Assembly (NCBI GenBank): GCA_023435925.1
Contig: JAEZLF010000013.1
Span: 1-5,238, forward strand
Origin: Bacillota bacterium
GTDB lineage: Bacteria; Bacillota; Clostridia; Acetivibrionales; DTU013
Direction: 5' to 3'
Length of the DNA stretch: 5,238 nucleotides
How positions within the stretch are numbered: position 1 is the stretch's first letter; each line of letters opens with the position of its first letter. The position numbers were made by a program, and so were the translations under genes. Under the pieces are notes generated by a model. It made no database searches and was not told where the DNA came from. It worked only from the letters and a program-made list of their open reading frames with translations. This document shows positions 4,791 to 5,238 of this stretch, one piece after another.

Positions 4791-4823
4791 CTGGCAGCAC
4801 TTGCATTCATAGCGTGCTGCTGG
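4791..4823 (+). repeat. Hairpin in the rnpA leader with direct repeat
   Basis: CTGGCAGCAC (4791-4800) can pair with GTGCTGCTGG (4814-4823) in ten pairs, two of them G-U, around a 13-base loop. GCTGGCAG also occurs twice as a direct repeat (4790-4797 and 4819-4826). No T tract follows, so it is not a terminator. It ends ten bases before the rnpA Shine-Dalgarno sequence (AGAGG, 4834-4838) and could act in mRNA processing, stability or control of translation; none of these is shown by sequence. Confidence 0.6.
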
Positions 4824-4843
4824 CAGATCGAAAAGAGGATTAA

Positions 4844-5209
4844 ATGAAAAAGACGATACCACTGAAGAAAAATCACGAGTTTGTACGTATATATAAGAAG
4901 GGCAAGTTTTTTGCAGGAAAATATATTGTTATTTATGTGCTGAAGAATCGCTTTGGCACCAACAGACTCGGTATTACGGTGAACAAAAAGATCGGGAAAA
5001 GTGTAAAGCGCAACAGAGTCAAACGGCTTATCAGAGAAAGCTACCGCTTTTACGAGGATTTTATTCCAGCCGGTATGGATATGGTCTTTGTTGCAAGAAG
5101 TGTGGAAACGGAATACGGCTTTGCAGAAATACGCAGGGAAATGAAGTTTTTGCTGAAGAAAATGCAGGCCTTTGATCAACAAAAATGGGATGGGTTAAAA
5201 AAGCTTTAA
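4844..5209 (+). CDS. rnpA: Ribonuclease P protein component
   Basis: RnpA binds the catalytic RNase P RNA and helps it cut the 5' leader from precursor tRNA. The 121-residue basic protein is of normal length. It shows an N-terminal substrate-groove segment (KKNHEFVRIYKKGKFF, 8-23), RLGITVNKKIG (41-51), and the family signature with its RNR motif: SVKRNRVKRLIRESYR (53-68). The C-terminal half is the usual alpha-beta end with YDF/DMVFVAR-type sequence (DMVFVAR, 79-85). The ATG is preceded by AGAGG (4834-4838) with a five-base spacer. It lies 104 bases after rpmH on the same strand; yidD or yidC would be expected next, beyond the window. Expression most likely depends on read-through from the rpmH promoter. 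Confidence 0.97.
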   Translation: MKKTIPLKKNHEFVRIYKKGKFFAGKYIVIYVLKNRFGTNRLGITVNKKIGKSVKRNRVKRLIRESYRFYEDFIPAGMDMVFVARSVETEYGFAEIRREMKFLLKKMQAFDQQKWDGLKKL

Positions 5210-5215
5210 TAGGGC

Positions 5216-5231
5216 TGATACATTTGTATCA
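5216..5231. repeat. Short perfect palindrome after rnpA
   Basis: TGATACA (5216-5222) and TGTATCA (5225-5231) form perfect seven-base arms around TT, beginning six bases after the rnpA stop codon. It is followed by A residues rather than T, so it is not a plus-strand terminator. The window ends seven bases later, so its relation to the next gene cannot be judged. Confidence 0.55.
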
Positions 5232-5238
5232 AAAATAT

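Noticed and set aside
4772..4800. Promoter for rnpA starting at TTGACT (4772-4777)
   Set aside because: The -35 box is good, but no acceptable -10 box occurs at 16-18 bases; the region is taken up by the hairpin stem.
4619..5182. 187-codon open frame on the minus strand opposite rpmH and rnpA
   Set aside because: It is antisense to two certain conserved genes and resembles no family I know; the AT-rich, Lys/Arg-rich sense strand produces such open antisense frames.

Overview
This window is the chromosomal replication origin region of a moderately AT-rich, low-GC Gram-positive bacterium (Bacillota, most likely a clostridial lineage; the family cannot be fixed by eye). The gene order is the classical one: remB-like (partial), recF, yaaA, dnaN and dnaA on the minus strand, and rpmH and rnpA on the plus strand. 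The two arms diverge from the gap between dnaA and rpmH, so every gene is transcribed away from the origin and with fork movement. All seven genes are recognisable household genes and all complete ones look intact.

Layout. Positions 1-58 hold the first 19 codons of a RemB/DUF370-type gene. Positions 143-2592 hold recF, yaaA and dnaN, tightly packed: yaaA follows dnaN by 9 bases, and recF overlaps yaaA by 4 bases and begins with TTG. Positions 2593-2833, between dnaN and dnaA, are the downstream origin segment. It has a perfect DnaA box beside the dnaA stop codon, a 14-bp perfect inverted repeat, a one-mismatch DnaA box, a DnaA-trio-like run and an AT-rich stretch next to dnaN. Positions 2834-4168 are dnaA. 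Positions 4169-4604 are the upstream origin segment. It has a long dnaA leader with a hairpin, a good dnaA promoter, two perfect DnaA boxes with a Spo0A-like box against one of them, an imperfect palindrome, and a very strong sigma-A promoter for rpmH. Positions 4605-5209 are rpmH, an intrinsic terminator, a second hairpin, and rnpA.

How it works together. DnaA binds boxes on both sides of its own gene and should open the AT-rich stretch near dnaN. DnaN is the clamp for the replisome, RecF repairs gaps at forks, and YaaA and L34 serve the ribosome. RnpA is the protein part of RNase P, which matures tRNA. The DnaA boxes upstream of the dnaA promoter suggest autoregulation.

I found no phage, insertion sequence, CRISPR array, tRNA or rRNA, and no evidence of an undescribed multi-gene system. 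The points of interest are the architecture of the origin and the regulatory signals around it.
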